From: Phlebiopsis flavidoalba
Taxonomy: Eukaryota > Basidiomycota > Agaricomycetes > Polyporales > Phanerochaetaceae
Assembly (NCBI GenBank): GCA_035772785.1
Contig: JAOCPU010000029.1
Location: 186,001-250,000, forward strand
Length of the DNA: 64,000 nucleotides
Direction: 5' to 3'
Below the pieces are notes generated by a model. The model did no database searches. It was given only the letters and a program-made list of their open reading frames with translations, and had not been told where the DNA came from. The translations under genes were made by a program, and so were the position numbers. This document shows, piece after piece, positions 24,695-36,987 of the stretch (its first letter is position 1; each line of letters begins with the position of its first letter).

Positions 24695-26637
24695 ATGGAG
24701 CGTCCTACGATTAGGTCGCCATCTGGTGAGTCTAGTCTCCTTCGCATCGACGCGGACTGAGACAGGGCACAGTGGAGGAGGCGTTGGCGGGCTCGTGCTT
24801 GCTGCTGCGCTTGCGCGCGTGCCGCATCGATCGAGGTCGACGTGTACGAGGCGGCGCGCGAAGTGGGCGGGTTACGGAGATTGGGGCAGTGTGTGGGTGT
24901 GTGCTGCGCCGTGGGCGCGTGGAAGGTCCTCCAGACTCTTGGGCTCGCGGACGCGCTTGCGGAGGTCGCGATGATCCCGCCGAATGATGGTCCCAGTGAG
25001 TTCACCACTTCCCTCTGCGTATGCGTCGGGTTTTCGCGGTGGATGGACGACTATGCAGAGAGCAGACATGGTTTGACGTCGGTTTCGATTCTCCGAGTCT
25101 AGCTGAAGTGAGTGTCGTCTCAACTTTACGAGACCCACGGCGGTTGATCTCAATTCGTCTAAGCGACGTTGAAGCCATGTCTACTTCCGAAGCACGTCGT
25201 GTCCTCCGCCGGAAGATCACAACACGCGCCCGCGCCAGATCAAACGCTAACCCACGCACAGCGATGCTCTTCCGCAAGGGCGACGAGCCCCAGGGCGGCT
25301 TCAACTTCTACGAGCTCACCACACCCGGTGCGCCCCCCCCCCCTTCTCCCCCTCCCACCCTAACTCACGCGCCCCAGGCGGGATGATCACCCTCCACCGC
25401 ACCGACTTCCAACGCGTCCTCCTCACGCACCTCGCCAGCACCCCCGCGCGGATCCACACCTCCGCCCGGCTGACATCCTACACCCAACCACCCTCCCCCG
25501 CCCCGATAACCCTCACCTTCGCCTCGGGCCACACCGCCACGGCCGACCTCCTCGTCGGCGCCGACGGCCTCAAGTCCACCGTGCGCGCGCACATGCTGCG
25601 TGCCCAGGCCGCAGAGCTCGTCGCGCGGGGCGAGCACGCACAGGCGGGGGCGGTGCTCGAGGGCGTAAAGCCCCGCTGGAGCGGGACGTTCGCGTTCCGC
25701 ACGACGGTCCCCGCCGCGGCGCTGCGCGCACTGCGCTGGGCGGGGCACCGGGCGCTCGGCGCGCCGTACGTTGGTGCGTTGCTCTCCCTCTGCACGCGCG
25801 CGAGGCTGACCGGGCGCAAGTACCTCGGGAAGAACACGGTGTGTGTTGGGGTTATTTGTTGTGGGGTGGGGGGAAGGCTGATGGGCGTAGCAAGTGACGG
25901 ACGTACCCGATTGCGCGGGGGACGCTGGTGAATGTTGCCGCGTTCACGCGCGCGGTACGAGCTTGCGGACACGCCGCTCGAGGGCGCGCTTGTGGCGGAT
26001 GTGCCCCGCGCGGCGTTCCCCTCGCGGATTTTGCGCGCTGGGAGCCCGAGGTGCTTGCGCTCTTTGACGTGTGTACTCCCCTCCCCCGTTTACGTTAAGC
26101 TCACGCGCAGCAGTGCGTCAGCTCGACAAGCCGCTGGGCGGTGCACACCACACCACGCCCGCTGCAGAGCTTCACACACAACCGCGTCGTGCTCCTCGGC
26201 GACGCCGTACGTCCCTCCTCCCCCTCCCCTTCCCCTTCTCACCCGCCCCCAGGCACACGCAATGATGCCCTACCAAGGCTCCGGCGCAGGCCAAGCCATC
26301 GAGGTACTCCTCCCCCCTCCCCCATTTTACCCCACTAACCCAGACAAACAGGACGCACACACCCTCGCCACGCTCCTCGCCCACCCGCGCGCGACCCTCG
26401 CGACCCTCGCGCGGCGCGCGTGCGCCGCGTACGACGCGGTCCGCCGGCCGGCGGCCCAGCGCGTCGCGGCGCTGTCGCACGAGGCGGGGCGGCTGTACAC
26501 GCTCAATGGGGGTGGGGAGCTGGGGGAGTGTGGCGGAAAGGTTGAGGCGGGGGTGGAAGTGGGCGTGGGAGACGGAGGCGGGGGAGGATGTGCGGCGGGC
26601 GGTGGGGGTGTTTGAGGGCGGGAGGGGGGGGTGGTGA
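24695..26637 (+). CDS. FAD-dependent monooxygenase (salicylate-hydroxylase-like), copy 1
   Basis: Group A flavoprotein hydroxylase using FAD and NAD(P)H on a probably aromatic substrate; the substrate is unknown. The start MERPTIR is followed by an intron at 24726-24772, then GGVGGLVLAAALARVPH (dinucleotide-binding), VDVYEAA, an FRKGDEPQGGFNFYEL block, LHRTDFQRVLLTHL, the DG motif LLVGADGLKSTVRAHML (about 25546-25595), RWSGTFAFRTTVP, YLGKN, and the GD/FAD motif VVLLGDA then MMPYQGSGAGQAIE (about 26190-26305, split by introns). The C-terminus reads WKWAWETEAGEDVRRAV and ends at 26637. A missing G near 24708 and other short indels break the frame. The intron-like gap at about 24998-25260 is much longer than the matching gap in copy 2. 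The tandem paralogue follows in the same orientation. Confidence 0.85.
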
Positions 26638-27186
26638 CTAGGGATTTTTGGTGTGATTTAGCGTGATGTGGACGTATTTTTATTTTGGATTCTTGCTTTT
26701 CTTTTTCTCTTTTTCTCGAGTGTGTGTGCGTGTAGGAGTGTTGTTTTGTGATGGGCGGTCGCCCGATGTGGCGCGCCACTGTGGCAGATATACGAGCGTC
26801 GGGGTCGGCCGCAGTTGTGCCGCCCTCTGGCAATCGCCATGCCTCCATGAGTGTACCGAGTACTTTACTGGGGCTGTGTCGGAGGTACCACTTTTCTTCC
26901 TCTGTTTCTGGCATGTGCTAATTCGCCTATTCGCAGGGACGGGATGACTGCTAGCCAAGAACCTGTACATGTCAGGTTGAATCGCGTATAGGGACTGTTG
27001 CTTTCTACTCTGCGACCTCGCTTCATGGTGAATGCATAGCTCTACATGGAAGACTGCTGAGAAGACATCGCGCGTCGTGACGTCGTCGGCACTGGAACGT
27101 TAACTCTGTTGCCGCATCAGCTGCCCTACTCAGTATATAAAGCCCCATCCCCAAACGCCTCCTTCCCTCGTGCTTCCCACCTCTCT
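26638..27186 (+). promoter_or_regulatory. Intergenic promoter of second monooxygenase with TATA box
   Basis: A 549-bp spacer between the tandem monooxygenases. It holds the end of copy 1, a T-rich tract near 26680-26720, and a TATA box tatataaa at 27134-27141, 46-53 bp before the ATG at 27187. No gene is seen in it. Confidence 0.6.
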
Positions 27187-28937
27187 ATGTCGCGCCCCAC
27201 CATCAAAGTCGCCATCTGGTGAGCCTCCCAGCACCCCCACTACCGTACACAACTAACACGCGCAGCGCGGCGGCATCGCCGGCCTCATCCTCGCCGCCGC
27301 GCTCTCGCGCACGCCGCACCTCCAAGTCGACGTATACGAAGCCGCGCGCGCGCGTTCGGCGAGGTCGGCGCGGGCGTCGGTGTCCTCCCGCGCGCGTGGC
27401 GCGTCCTGCAGGCGCTCGGGCTCGCGCAGGTGCTCGAGGGCGTCGCGATGGTCCCACCGGAGGACGCACCGGTTGAGCGCTGTGCTGGACGCTGTGGGGC
27501 GCGCTGACTTGCCGCAGCGATGCGCTTCCGGAAGGGCGATCTGCCTGAGGGAGGGTTCGACCTTTATGAGGTCGATGCACCTGGTGTGTCTCGCTCGTGC
27601 CGTGGCGCTGTGCGTGTGCTGACGCTGCGCCAGGAGGTGGGCCTGGTGACGATCTACCGCCCGGACCTGCAACGCGCCCTCCTCGCATACCTCGCGCCGA
27701 CCGCGGTGCGCACGCACACGGGCGCACGGCTCACATCCTTCACCCAACCGCGACTCCGCGGCGCCCATCAGTTCCTCGCGTTCGCAGACGGCACGACGGC
27801 GGCGTGCGACCTGCTCGTCGGCGCGGACGGGCTCAAGTCGTGTGTGCGCGCGGAGATGCTGTGCGCGGGGTTGCTGAGGCGTGCACAAGCGCGGGGGCGC
27901 GCACGCCGAGGCGGAGGCGGCGTGCGCGGGGATCGAGCCGCGCTGGAGCGGGACGTTTTGCGTATCGCACGACTGTCCCGGCGGAAGGCGTTGCGGGAGC
28001 GGTGGCCGGGCACCGGGGCCACCGTGCGCTCACGACGCCGTACGCGGTAGGTTCTCGTCGTGCCCGTTGGACGCCGTGCTGAGTTGTTGTGGTGCCAGTA
28101 TCTAGGGAAGAACGCGGTGTGCTATTCTTTGGGCAGATGCCAGTGCGGGTCCCAGCTAAAGGACTGTGTGTAGCAGATCACAACGTACCCCATCGCTGGA
28201 GGCACTCGGGCACATCGGTGACCCCTCGGCGCTGCGTACATCGCGCGGTACGACCTCGCGGGCACGTCCCCCGGCGGCGCCTGGGTGCAGGACATCCCCG
28301 CACGGCGTGCGCCGCGGACTTTGCGTCCTGGGAGCCCGAGGTGCACGCGCTCTTTGACGTGCGCCCCTCCACAGTCATCCACCTCCGCTTGCTGATGCGC
28401 CACACGCAGTGCGCAACCTCGACGAGCCGCTGGGCCGTGCACACCGTGCCGTGCCGCTCGCCAGCTTCGCCCACGGGCGCGTCGTGCTCCTGGGCGACGC
28501 CGTGCGCCCCTCCTCCCCCCCCCCCCTCTCCCTCCCTCGCTTGCTGACCGAAACACCACAGGCCCACGGGATGATGCCCTACCAAGGCTCCGGCGCGGGC
28601 CAGGCCATCGAGGTGCGCGCCCCTCCCCCCTCTTCCGCGTGAACGCTCACACAGCGCAGGACGCGCAACCCTCCTCGCGGCGCTCCTCGCGCACCCCCGC
28701 ACGCGCGCCCAGACACGCTCGTGCGTTGTGTGCGGCGCGTACGACGCCGTGCGCCGGCCGGTTGCGCAGCGCGTCGCGGCTGCGTCGCATGACTCGGGGC
28801 TGCTGTTTTACGGGCCAGGACGAGGCGGTGCCGCTGGGCGAGGTCGGGGAGCGGCTGTGTGGGGGTGGAGGTGGGCGTGGGAGACGGATGCGGGGGAGGA
28901 TGTGAGGAGGGCGGTGGGGATGTTGGAGGCGCAGTGA
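27187..28937 (+). CDS. FAD-dependent monooxygenase (salicylate-hydroxylase-like), copy 2
   Basis: Paralogue of the gene at 24695 with the same exon plan. MSRPTIKVAI is followed by a short intron (about 27219-27266), then GGIAGLILAAALSRTPH, VDVYEAARA, a GAGVGV motif near 27370-27390, FRKGDLPEGGFDLYEV, TIYRPDLQRALLAYL, the DG motif LLVGADGLKSCVRAEML (about 27809-27860), RWSGTF, YDLAGTSPGGAW, VVLLGDA, and AHGMMPYQGSGAGQAIE (about 28561-28612). It ends RWAWETDAGEDVRRAVGMLE at about 28870-28937. Frame breaks include a slip in a CG dinucleotide run near 27345-27358 and others near 27870 and 27955. All three FAD motifs survive, so the enzyme is probably functional if the indels are errors. Confidence 0.85.
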
Positions 28938-29274
28938 TGTAGCTGATTTGCTTTTTTACGCCGAGTCAGAGTCATTCAGGGTTTCATATCTCATTTGTTG
29001 ACTCAAGAGAGCGAGGATGCTCCATGCTTGTGAGTGTATATTATCCAATCCAATGCATTCTACCCTCTACGGTACATGCGGATATCTATGGGTGCGCGCT
29101 CTTTGTGGGCCGCAGTAATACAAAACTATCTGCGAGTGGAATCGATGTGTGTTGAATGTGTCCATGCGGTGTATCCCGTGTTTGCTTTTATGGGGCGACG
29201 ACTGTGTCGACGACGACGATGTGAGGTGTTGAGGCCCTCAACGCAGTTGAGTGCAAGAGTGAACGACCAGATGT

Positions 29275-30535
29275 TCACCGGCTCGCGGGGTGCTCGCCGA
29301 CGTCGCGGTACGTGTCCGTCACGAGGCGAATGGAATGCGACACAGCCTCGTGCTCCGCAAAAAAACGGCGCGTCAGACATCCGCGGCGGGCTGACCTGCA
29401 CGACGATGAAGTCCTTGACCGTCAGCTCGCCCGCCGCAAACGAGGGCACCTTCTCGCACGCGGGGAACACGATCTCGCCTCCCAGTCGAGCGCCGCCTCG
29501 CCCGCGCGGTCCGCCCCGTCAAACGGCGGCGGCACGTCGACCGGGCGCAGCGTGCCCTCCGCGAGCACGCGGTTGCGACACGCGCGCTGGCCCTTGACCT
29601 TCGTCGACACCTGGCGCAGCACGTACACGCGCACGGCGAGCGCCGCCCGGTCGCGCTCGCGTCGCGCTCGCGCGTGCGCGTCGCGGACAGCGGCCGCAGG
29701 TCCTCGGGCGTCCCGCCGAGCCACACGTACGGGCTCTGCAGCGACCACGGGTTCTGCGCGGCGTAGTCGCACATGCGCGTCGGCTGCGCCGGGCGGCCGG
29801 AGCGGGGCGGGGACTTGTGCTTCGAGAGCGGGGGCAGCGACTGCGATCGGGGTCGCAGGCCTAGAAGTGCGGAGAGGGAGGAAGAGGGGCCGCGCAGCTG
29901 GAGGTGGAAGGGTATCGTGTCTGTGAGGCCGAAGATCTGCACGGAGGGGATAAAGAGCTGTCGGTGGGTGGAGTCAGAAAGAACTCCCACGACGCGCCGA
30001 GTCAGGAAATAAACGCACATGACAATCTATCGGCTGAAAGGTGTCTTCGAGTGGGGCCATCTGGGAGGAAACCTGATACCATGCTTCAGGAGCCGTTTTG
30101 ACCGTGGACAGGAACGGGTAGAGATCAGAGAGAAATGGGCAGGTACGGCCGCGAGCGTGGGCTGGTATTTTATCGGAATAACAACGCTAGACGAATTATG
30201 CCTCGGTCAGCGACGGCGAGGAATTTTGAAAAAAAAACAACAAATGCTCACGACTTTGTGCTGCTTCCATGTCCCCAGTCGCGGTCGGGTAATCTTGACA
30301 GTAAGTGGTATACTCGATCCTAGCAGAGAGGCCGGGGCTGTCGGGAAAGTGTGCCTCGAACGTGGGAGGGACAGTGTGTTCAGCACCGCGCAACGTGTAT
30401 GAAGCTGGGGAAAGGAAGGTGAAAATCGACCGTCCGCGCGTCCGCGGACACGCCTCTTGGTCTTTTCGCTTCCACAAGACGTGCTTTTGTGAGAAGGAGA
30501 GTTCGTGTGCTCGGGCTCAGTTCGGCGACAGACAT
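29275..30535 (-). CDS. Arrestin-like protein
   Basis: Arrestin-fold adaptor of the type expanded in agaricomycetes; fungal arrestins link membrane proteins to ubiquitin ligases for endocytosis. In order on the minus strand: YTLRGAEHTVPPTFEAHFPD (about 30345-30410), VKITRPRLGTWKQHK (about 30255-30302), an intron, KTAPEAWYQVSSQMAPLEDT (about 30047-30103), IDCH, an intron at about 29962-30021, LFIPSVQIFGLTDTIPFHLQ (about 29900-29960), then VSTKVKGQRACRNRVL, a region near 29450-29490, FAAGELTVKDFIVVQVSPP, and the C-terminal TYRDVGEHPASR ending at 29275. The start at 30535 is tentative; the N-terminal exon of this family is usually longer and I cannot find the rest upstream. Frame changes occur near 29720, 29480 and 29320. 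Confidence 0.72.
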
Positions 30536-32612
30536 TGTTTGTTGGCCTTCAAGCTGTTATTTTGCGGCGTGTTCAGTTTGTGCTTCAGTAACGCCACTGT
30601 TATTTATGCGCACCTGAATAGAGATAGACACGCATGTTTTCTTCTTCTAAATGAATCTCACCAGAAACGAGGCGTTTCGCGCGTATACGGGGTGTCTCGA
30701 CATCATCTTCCCTGGTTCCTCAAAAGAACAGTGACACGGCGTGATTTGTGGTTGTATAGACACCCTCGTCTTTTTTTTTTTGGGGTCTGACTGGACGATG
30801 CTTATTAGCGACGTAGTCGAGCCCTCTTCTCTCACAAGAAGGGTAGCACGAATAAGGAGGTGACGGCGTGGGACGGCGAGTACACCGGTGGGAAGGAGTG
30901 GATGTGGAGGCCTCGCAAGAGCAACTCATGACTAGGGATAGTTCAGGTACTTTCGGTGTGTGCCACAATGGTGTTTGAAAGCTTTCCCCTGGCCGAGCGA
31001 ATGCAGCGCGTGGATTAGAAAGACTTGTGAGTGACACGGTCGTGAGTCAAGTCCAATATAAGCTTGGAACCAGGAACAGAGGTCCAGGAAGAGAGTGCAG
31101 GGGACCGTTGCAAGTTGGCGTTTGCTTGCGTAAATGCTCTAATTCCGAGAGCCACGTTCCGCGGCGTGTTGCAACTACCCGAAGCTGTGACGCAGGGGTG
31201 TTAGCGGTGTGCGGGCGGTGGAACACAGTGTCCCAGTGGTGGGTGTAGAGAGCAAGGAGAGAGAGTTGGGGCATTGTTCGTGCCCCGTTCTTCAACTGCG
31301 GCCAACGTTTCCTGCGGCGCCCAAGCAGGACCCATGTGGGTGCTTCGGTGCACGAGTGAGCAGATCATGTCGGGGGAAGACCGAGAGAGACGCCCACAGC
31401 GACGCACGGAGCACCGGCCCCCCCCGCACACTGCCGCCGGCACACGCCTCGTGCTGCAGCACGCTCGATGACTCGGCCAGCCAATTAATCTAACTTTTAA
31501 GACCTTAGCCGACCGAGAGGCGCATGGTCGCCGCCCCCCACGCACCCCGACGCTGACTGATCATTGTGCTTACACACCGCGGAGCTTGACCGCGGATGGC
31601 GGGTGGTAGCAATGAGGAGGTGCATTGGCATTTTCTAGCGATTATTCGTCACCCGCGATAGCTCCAAATGACTGCAGCATTCGCAATTGACTTGCTGTAA
31701 GTCGAAGTGATTTGGCGTTCTTTGTAAGCTTTCGATGACCTAGAAAGTAACCGATCTGAGAGAACTCCCGACTGATGCGGTGCGTAGGACGAGACAGACG
31801 AGTCATGAGAAGCCCGTAGTTTCACCCAGGATACAGTCGTGCGGTAGCGAGACGTCGTGGATGCGGTAAAGCATTGAACGAGAACGTTTGAACCTTGAGT
31901 TAAAGCAGGTAGCTCACGGAGCATCGGGGTTTTTATGTAAGCGTCAGACGGAGTCTAACGCTTTGGTTGACGCACATCCAGTTCATGTAGTCACCTAAGG
32001 TCACCTGCGCTTTTGCTCTATACATCAATGGCTCAATGGAGTAGACTTTGCTGTCGGTCACCAGCACCAACTTCCAGTATCAACTTGGATGTCACAGTAC
32101 GTCTCGGAGGGAGTGGCCCTCAATGCCAGGACCCTGGAAACCCTCGTTCGTTTTGATCACTATTTGGTACGCTCTCCTTGAGATTGATATTATGTTTGAG
32201 AATGTCGTTTTAATCTAGATTGGGATCACGCGGCATAGCTAGCACCAACATTCTCCTACCGATTTTGTTAAAGCGTAGTTGACGCAAATCACTGAGACGA
32301 AACGCTCGGATTCTACTCCTTGGAGGGGTCAAGTAAATATTTTCTGGTCACAGTAGTAGTAGAAATACAGCTACCTAGCACGAGCTTCACGGGGGTATCG
32401 ACGGACTTGCAATGACACGAGCATCAATTTCATAAGAGCGGAAGCTCATCATCAGCCCGATGAAGATTCGCGGTGATGTGCTTTCGGCACAGAAGTGCCA
32501 CAAGGAGGAGCGTTTGAAAGTATTTTGAATAGGATGACAGCTGAGTTGAAGCCACTCATATGACTGTCGGATAAGGTGTAGCACATCAAAACGTCCCCGA
32601 TGCTGGATATAC
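30536..32612. other. Intergenic stretch, no supported gene
   Basis: It may include a missing N-terminal exon of the arrestin-like gene. An intron-like pair of splice sites occurs near 32170-32219 (gtacgc to tctag), but I could not attach coding sequence to it. The 3' part of the membrane-protein gene on the minus strand may extend left to about 32400. Confidence 0.4.
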
Positions 32613-33720
32613 CTACAGATGACAGTGAGCGTTATAGCGCAGGTGAAAGGAAATTACGACGGTTACAAGTGATGACACCGGTACGTGCGTGGTTGAAGAT
32701 CCCAGTTTGATAGGTTGAGTTTTGATTCCGATTAATTCCCTTTTCGCGTGCAAGTAGCTGAGATAAATGAGCTGTGCGTCAAAGCAGCTTGAGCGAAGCA
32801 GATTGCCTACCAGATAATTTATGCCTATGAGAATAAAAATATCACACAATAGGCCACACAGTAGCCAACCTGGGTCAAATAAGCCGAGTGTGTCCAATTG
32901 ACGTATTTCTGTGAGTCTTACCCATATACCAACGGAGACTGGGACCCTAGTGAAGAGACGATCGAGGCACACTATCGACCCAACGGCCGCACCGGCCAAG
33001 GCCTCGGCTGACACAAACTGAAGCAACTTTTGAATATGGGATACGTAGGATTTACGACAAGGTACTTACTATCGCCGCCGCCCTCCTCCATACCCTACTC
33101 GTAAACTTGGCCCCCATTTCGCAAGTGTGTAAGCAATGAACGATAGAACTCGCTGGATAATAGACGCCCGCTGAGTGAGTGGAACGCAACTCGCGAGTCA
33201 CGTCAGAGAGTGAACATACCTATAGTAGTCAACACCGGGAATGCCAGCAGAATACTTGTGCGATGGCCGCGTTCGTGTCCGTGTCGCGATCGTTCATGTC
33301 TTCGATGCGATGGAAACACGTTGCTCGCGAGCCACACCCCTTGCACGATGTTCACAAAATATGTGATGATCACCACAGCCTTCACTGTTCTCCTCTGTCG
33401 GTCGAATGCATTGAGGTATAGATCTTGTACTCTGGTTCAGACATCGATATCACGTAGAAATGGTGAGAACTCACAGATCTGGGCGGAGAGAATAACGATG
33501 ATGCACCAGTCGAGGGCCAGTTCAAGAAACTTGTTTCCATAAAGATTAGCAGGAGTATACAACCTTGGAGGAGAAAGGTCCTCACTATGGGCGGCGCGTA
33601 CTATAACCGCAATAGACCATTCATTAATACTTCAGGCGAGTAGCAGGACACTTACTGTGGAGTTATGTTTGGGAAGCCATGCAGCGCGACGTCAAACATA
33701 TGTACAGCACCTGCCACGCC
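32613..33720 (-). CDS. Multipass membrane protein, possible DUF6534-type, broken
   Basis: I see a series of hydrophobic segments separated by plausible introns, in the order expected for the seven-helix DUF6534 proteins common in basidiomycetes. They are FLELALDWCIIVILSAQI near 33490-33540, then YLNAFDRQRRTVKAVVIITYF and VNIVQGVWLASNVF near 33320-33415, then AEALAGAAVGSIVCLDRLF near 32945-33005, then GWLLCGLLCDIFILIGINYL near 32815-32875. A TGVIT segment near 32670 could be the next helix. Function is unknown for the family. Reading-frame breaks are frequent and some expected segments are missing, so this could be a pseudogene. The family call rests on pattern only. Confidence 0.4.
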
Positions 33721-35140
33721 GTACAAGTGAGATGAGAGACGGCAGAGGCCAAGACGGTAGAGGGGAAAGATGAATTGGTCTCACGAGACACAGGAGAGTT
33801 CTTTTAAACCCAAATACACGTTGATTCACACCGCCCGATCTTGATTTGCTGCGGCGCACTATGCGTTGATGTTCTGTTTTCTTCTCCGAATTGACGTCGC
33901 CTTCCGTCTTCCTCTTTGACACATTCCGAGCTCGGGTCATGTTCCTGCCCAGAATATCTGTGTACCTGTAAATGCCTTGTGATCACCGGGAACTGTCCAC
34001 AACAAACAGTAGCTAGGATACTAACGACAACTTCAACGAGACCTAAGCAAGCGTGTTGCCAGGATCTTAGAGTGACATTAGCCAACATCCGGACGTTGTA
34101 GCGGCCTTGGATCCCCAGTAAACCCACTCTGGCCGTTCCCGGTAGCCTGGGTGCCGTGCCAGCCCGCGATGCCGAGTGACGGCGGAATACTGCCCACACG
34201 ACTAAAATGTATAGCCCGGCCACGAAGCTGTCATGCGATAGACCAAGTTAGAACTGGGACACACATGTCGAAGACTCGAGGACATGCATCGTACACACCG
34301 CGAACAAAGATAAGCTCACTGCGCCTCCGTCGAGCGTGGCTGAGCAGAGTTCGTTATTCAAGTTATGCGAGATTATATCGCCTTTACGTAACGTAGGTTC
34401 AAGATAATCATGAATTCAGGATTGAAGCGTTGCTGGGTTGGTTTGTAAGGGACTATTACCAGCGGTACGGACCTACGATCTGAAACATCTCGGAGTGTGT
34501 GGCATAATATTGAGACAACATACAGTAGGGACTAAGGAGACAATTGAGCAGATCATAATGTAAAACCCTCTATAGAAGCTCTCACAAGTCCAAGGACGTG
34601 AAAGTAAGCTTTGTGGAAAAGTGCCTCCCGTGACAGGCTTCAGCACTTGAATAATGGCCATAGGATCCAGAACGATGCATCTAGTAGTGAGTGGAAACAG
34701 AGAACGTGTAGCCGGACGAGGATCATCGACGGACATCGACGAGATGTCTGACTCACCACGCACTGAGGCACTTTGTAGAGGTATACGATGATGTAGGTGT
34801 CTGAGGTGTTTTAGAGAGATAGCAGCGTGGGATGGGTGGGAGAATGTCGCGAAAACGGCAGAGGGCAAAGAGTCGACAGATGGAGAGCCAAAGATGTACG
34901 CAACGAAGGCGATTTTGAAGTAGGTGATCGTAACTGCGAAAAAAGTGAATGCATAGGGTGAGGTGGACGAGGGATTGTACCTCTGCCGACAAGGAGATCA
35001 AAATCACGATCGATCGTAATGGAATGCATGCTCACCGACATAGAGTCAGCGTCCGCTGCACGGGGTCTTTCAATTTGTCGTTCTTGACAAGCGACAGGGC
35101 TAGAGCGCCTTGATTTTCATCGGCGGCTGATCCATCTTCG
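33721..35140. other. Probable remnants of further membrane-protein genes
   Basis: On the minus strand at about 34470-35045 there is a possible start (MSVSMHSITIDRDFDLLVG), hydrophobic stretches (for example YIIVYLYKVPQCVV near 34750-34795) and a C-terminal ICSIVSLVPTVCCL (about 34510-34555). At 33800-34223 another minus-strand frame has hydrophobic pieces (AGLYILVVWAVF; LVEVVVSILATVCC). These resemble the broken gene next door in kind, not clearly in sequence. I could not join any of them into a convincing gene. Confidence 0.3.
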
Positions 35141-36987
35141 TTATTCTTTCCGAAGCTCGACGTTCTCTTTCAACAGCTCATCGTAAAGCTCAGCGTTTTT
35201 TTCGCGCGCGTGATAGTGTCCTCGATACGCTGCTTGGCCTCCTGGTCGAGGAGGCGGCCGACCTCGATTCGGAGCATTGTCTTGTCCTGTGACAGCTGAG
35301 ACTTAGTATCAAGTAGTGCGTCTCGCTCCGCAACGAGTGCTTCCCGCGCGTAGGTAGCTAGTGCGTCTCGCTCCGCGCGACGAGTGTTCCCCGAGATGCA
35401 ACGAGTGCCTCGTTCTCCTTCGACGCCTTCCTGAGAGCGTCCTCGACGAGAGATTTCTCCGAACGAGAGAGAAAGGTTTTGGAACTGCAGCGTGTCGCGC
35501 TCAACACGAATGTAATCCCTCTCCTTCAGTATGTTGTCTCGTTGCATGATGAGTCGGTCCCAATCGAGAACGAATTTCTCCTTCTCGTCTGCGAGGTTTG
35601 TTTACGCTCCTCCTCCGTATTAAGCACCGCCTTCTCGAGTCGCCCTTTTTTTCCGCGATGGTCTGCGCGTGGCTTTCTCGATACCGATCGCGTTCTTCAG
35701 TGATCTTCTTCGTCTCCTCGTCTAGACGAGAATTATCGTGGGCCAAACGGTCTCGTTCGGCGGAGAGGCGTCAGCTCGCGATCGCGGGCCTCCTGGAGTT
35801 CACGACGAAGCTGTTCTACGGTTTTCCTGAGTCTGAGCCAGCTGTGTCGTAGCAGCGTTATAATTTCGCCTGCGTGTTCCATGTAGAGATTCTTTTGTTT
35901 GGCGCATTCGAAGACAGCGGCTCGCTCGCTTTTTCTGAGTCTGTCGCATTCGGCCGTGACCTTGCGCTGAGGTCTTTCACAAGCGAGCTGTTCCTGCTGG
36001 GTTGAGACTGAAGCTCCGCGATTTGGTCCTTCGTCTCCTTCAACTCTTTCTGTAGATCTCCGTTTTGCCGCGTGAGGCCCGCCGTTTGCAGCGTGAAAGC
36101 TGATCGTTACGCTGAGCTGCTTCCGAAGCGTCCGCCGTTGCCTTGTCGAGGTTAGACTTGAGGTTGTAATACTGCGTACGGACCGTCCAAAGTACCCGTT
36201 GCAGCTCGTCGCTCTTCTTCGTACCCTCGTTCGCCGTCGCCTGCGCCTGATTCCGCTCGCGCATCAAGGTGTCGTGATCCTTCGTGAGCATACGAAGGTT
36301 CTCGTTAAAGCTGTTCGATCTTCTCCTGTGCTTTCGACGAAGAGGTCTTCAGCTTATAGTACTGGTCGCGGACGGCCCAAAGTACGCGCGTGAGCTCGTC
36401 GATGTGCTTTAGCTTTTCCTGAAGGAGGTTCTGCTGCCTAACATTCTCTTCCTTCAAGGCTGGAAGAGAGCAGCCGCTCCCAAGGATGTCTTCGGTCGTT
36501 TTCTGTAAGCTGACGACGAGAGTGAAGATGTTGGTTACCAGACCCACGATCCGAGCCGTCTCTGCATAATGTCATGAAAACGAGGTTTACGACAGAGTAC
36601 TGCAGAGAACGTACCCTCATAAGCAGCAAGTTCGGCAGATCCAAAAGGCTCTTCAGACTCTGTAGCGCTTCCGCGAGCGGGCGGCGTGGGCACCATCCGA
36701 GTCGCCGTTTCTCGAGGCCGTTTCGACGCTCGTCGGTGCGCTCTTTCAGTAGTTTTCTGCGGTCGTTTTGCCCAGATCCTCCCGCACCATCCACCATCAT
36801 CACCTCTTCAGCCTTGCCTGCCGCAGACCCCCTCCTCCCCCTGATCCTCCAACGCCAGCTCGACTTCTTCTGTGACCCCATCATCACTCGAGTCCTGCCC
36901 AATCATGCGCTCGGAATTGGCCTGAACTTGCATCGTGCTTGTCGACGCCGGAGAGTGGGTGGTGTATGCGTCGCAGGTGTTGCACAT
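35141..36987 (-). CDS. Long coiled-coil protein with internal repeats (function unknown)
   Basis: About 600 residues when read across indels. The N-terminus is acidic (MCNTCDAY..., then ERMIGQDSSDDGVTEEVELA). A short intron near 36550-36610 is followed by a helix-forming protein rich in Glu, Lys, Arg, Gln and Asn to the end. Two copies of a 13-residue motif occur 188 bp apart: VLWAVRDQYYKLK (about 36347-36385) and VLWTVRTQYYNLK (about 36159-36197). Later parts repeat ERDALL/ERDTLQ units (about 35300-35560). The C-terminus is AELYDELLKENVELRKE, ending at 35141. The composition suggests a structural or scaffolding coiled coil. No enzyme domain is seen. Several frame changes are present. Confidence 0.65.
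35314..35403 (-). repeat. 45-bp in-frame tandem duplication in the coiled-coil gene
   Basis: The block tagtgcgtctcgctccgc (35314) recurs at 35359, exactly 45 bp later, with similar flanks (acgagtg). That is 15 codons, encoding AERDAL-containing coiled-coil units. Confidence 0.7.
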
